Part shown: one piece after another, positions 6,598-7,542 of the stretch
Layout of the letters: each line of letters opens with the position of its first letter
Numbering within the stretch: position 1 is the stretch's first letter
Assembly (NCBI GenBank): GCA_003731675.1
Contig: RCNQ01000226.1
Span: 1-7,542, forward strand
DNA length: 7,542 nucleotides
Direction: 5' to 3'
From: Bacteroidetes/Chlorobi group bacterium ChocPot_Mid
GTDB lineage: Bacteria; Bacteroidota; Ignavibacteria; Kapaibacteriales; UBA2268
Made by a program: the position numbers and the translations under genes
The notes under the pieces: generated by a model
Databases searched by the model: none
Told to the model about the DNA's origin: nothing
Seen by the model: only the letters and a program-made list of their open reading frames with translations

Positions 6598-7542
6598 TTA
6601 ATATTCCCTTTTTATAGGACGGAACCATATTTCACCGATACTCAAATCAATTGTCAGTCTTCCGTAGAATTCATTAACCATATTTTTTGAAGATAAACCT
6701 CTGTTCCCAAAAGTCAAAGCAACATCCAAAATCGAAGTCCCTATCAGTGGAAAATTGCCTCCAAATGAGACAAATACATCTTTGATTTGCTCGCCTTGAA
6801 ACTTATAATAAAGTTGCTTCATACCTAATCCAAAGTTATATGTTACCCTGTCGGAATAATCAGCTCCGCTACTTGCAGAACCAATCCGTGAAACTCCTAA
6901 GGAATAAACCATCATATCTGTGTACTCTGTCTCAGGACCTGAATTATAATCCATACCTTTTAACTGATATAACTTAATGTCACTACCGATTCTGAATTTA
7001 CCTGTAAGATAAGACCCACCGATACCATAACATTTTGGCAAAGCAACAGTATTCGAATTAGTCTTAGTAGTATCTGTATTAAAATTTGAATTATAAATGA
7101 CTTCGCTATCATATTTTAAACTCAGATGCTGTTCAGAGAACAATCCGATATTCAAATTACGTACAGGTTCATACAAAACTCCCATTCTGACACCATAGCC
7201 ATTAAATTTATTTTCTGACCTGTTTTCGACAGTAAAGAAATTATCGTCATTAAATGATGTTGTAATCGAAGACTTTATAACGCCAAATGTAGCAAAGCCT
7301 GAAACACCAAAAGCAAAATTATCAGTTATCTTTGCAGAAGCACCCAAATATGCCATAGTCAGACCACCCAAACCTTGATAGATTGAATTCCCTGTTACTT
7401 TTAACCCTTCAAAATTAACTTCCATAGGAACTTTAATTAAATAATTCACCCCTGAAAATGGATTTAATCCGAAACTTACAGCTATTCCTCTGCCGGTATC
7501 TGTAACAAATACACTTGTTGGACTACGGAGTTTACCATTGTT
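6598..7542 (-). CDS. Outer-membrane beta-barrel protein, FadL/OmpP1-like, partial (N-terminus beyond right edge)
   Basis: The frame is open from the TAA at 6598-6600 to the right edge, giving 314 residues without the start. A GTG at 7449 could be mistaken for the start, but 31 further codons upstream are open and continue the same kind of sequence (GRGIAVSFGLNPFSG). Amphipathic strands alternate with Asn/Ser/Asp-rich turns throughout, as in an outer-membrane barrel (for example 'FAFGVSGFATFGVI', 'FRIGSDIKLYQL', 'YNFGLGMKQLYYKF'). The ending 'NRGLSSKNMVNEFYGRLTID' followed by 'LSIGEIWF' resembles, from memory, a Bacteroidota barrel family ending in 'GKRGTTKNNLI.E.Y.....SL...WF', often labelled OmpP1/FadL-like and often encoded near coaX. 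A hydrophilic tail RPIKREY follows the last strand. A 257-base spacer separates it from the TPR gene, so it may be a different transcription unit. Substrate unknown. The barrel call is firm; the family call is moderate. Confidence 0.65.
   Translation of the reverse strand, partial: NNGKLRSPTSVFVTDTGRGIAVSFGLNPFSGVNYLIKVPMEVNFEGLKVTGNSIYQGLGGLTMAYLGASAKITDNFAFGVSGFATFGVIKSSITTSFNDDNFFTVENRSENKFNGYGVRMGVLYEPVRNLNIGLFSEQHLSLKYDSEVIYNSNFNTDTTKTNSNTVALPKCYGIGGSYLTGKFRIGSDIKLYQLKGMDYNSGPETEYTDMMVYSLGVSRIGSASSGADYSDRVTYNFGLGMKQLYYKFQGEQIKDVFVSFGGNFPLIGTSILDVALTFGNRGLSSKNMVNEFYGRLTIDLSIGEIWFRPIKREY

Noticed and set aside
7449..7449. GTG start for the right-hand barrel gene
   Set aside because: The frame stays open for 31 more codons to the window edge with barrel-like sequence, and no signal peptide follows the GTG.
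1..7542. CRISPR array, insertion sequence, tRNA, rRNA, toxin-antitoxin or defence genes
   Set aside because: No short direct-repeat array, transposase motifs, cloverleaf or related domains were seen on either strand; the only base-level repeats are the AT-rich spacer repeat and the homopolymer tract.

Overview
The window is AT-rich and all five genes lie on the minus strand, so transcription runs from right to left. It suggests a member of the Bacteroidota/Ignavibacteria (FCB) group. The reasons are almost no Shine-Dalgarno sequences at gene starts, signal peptides ending in 'FAQ' or 'NAQ', several outer-membrane beta-barrels, and a TonB-family protein with a SPOR protein. This placement is inference from sequence style. 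I see no mobile element, CRISPR array, tRNA, rRNA or defence gene.

Layout in the direction of transcription: (1) 7542-6598, the C-terminal 314 residues of an outer-membrane barrel resembling FadL/OmpP1-like proteins of Bacteroidota, with its start beyond the right edge. (2) 6597-6341, a 257-base, extremely AT-rich spacer with a 12-base inverted repeat and one weak sigma70-like promoter candidate. (3) 6340-3182, a secreted protein of 1052 residues built almost wholly of TPR-type repeats, eleven of them in exact 37-residue register. (4) 3116 (or 3140/3185)-1485, an outer-membrane barrel whose C-terminus looks like that of a TonB-dependent receptor but which has no room for a plug domain. (5) 1437-673, an inner-membrane protein with a C-terminal SPOR (peptidoglycan-binding) domain. 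(6) 649-1, a TonB-family protein with a glycine-rich linker, cut by the left edge inside its C-terminal domain.

Genes 3 to 6 are tightly packed (gaps of at most 65, 47 and 23 bases) and look like one operon. Together they would supply a periplasmic TPR scaffold, an outer-membrane barrel, a peptidoglycan-binding inner-membrane protein and a TonB energy transducer, a set that could form one envelope-spanning assembly. That joint function is inference; the four domain types and the gene order are seen directly. ExbB and ExbD, the usual partners of TonB, are not in the window.

The most notable points are this operon combination, the plugless receptor-like barrel with a receptor-like motif ahead of it, the strictly periodic TPR array, and a T6-G7 homopolymer tract inside the TPR gene.
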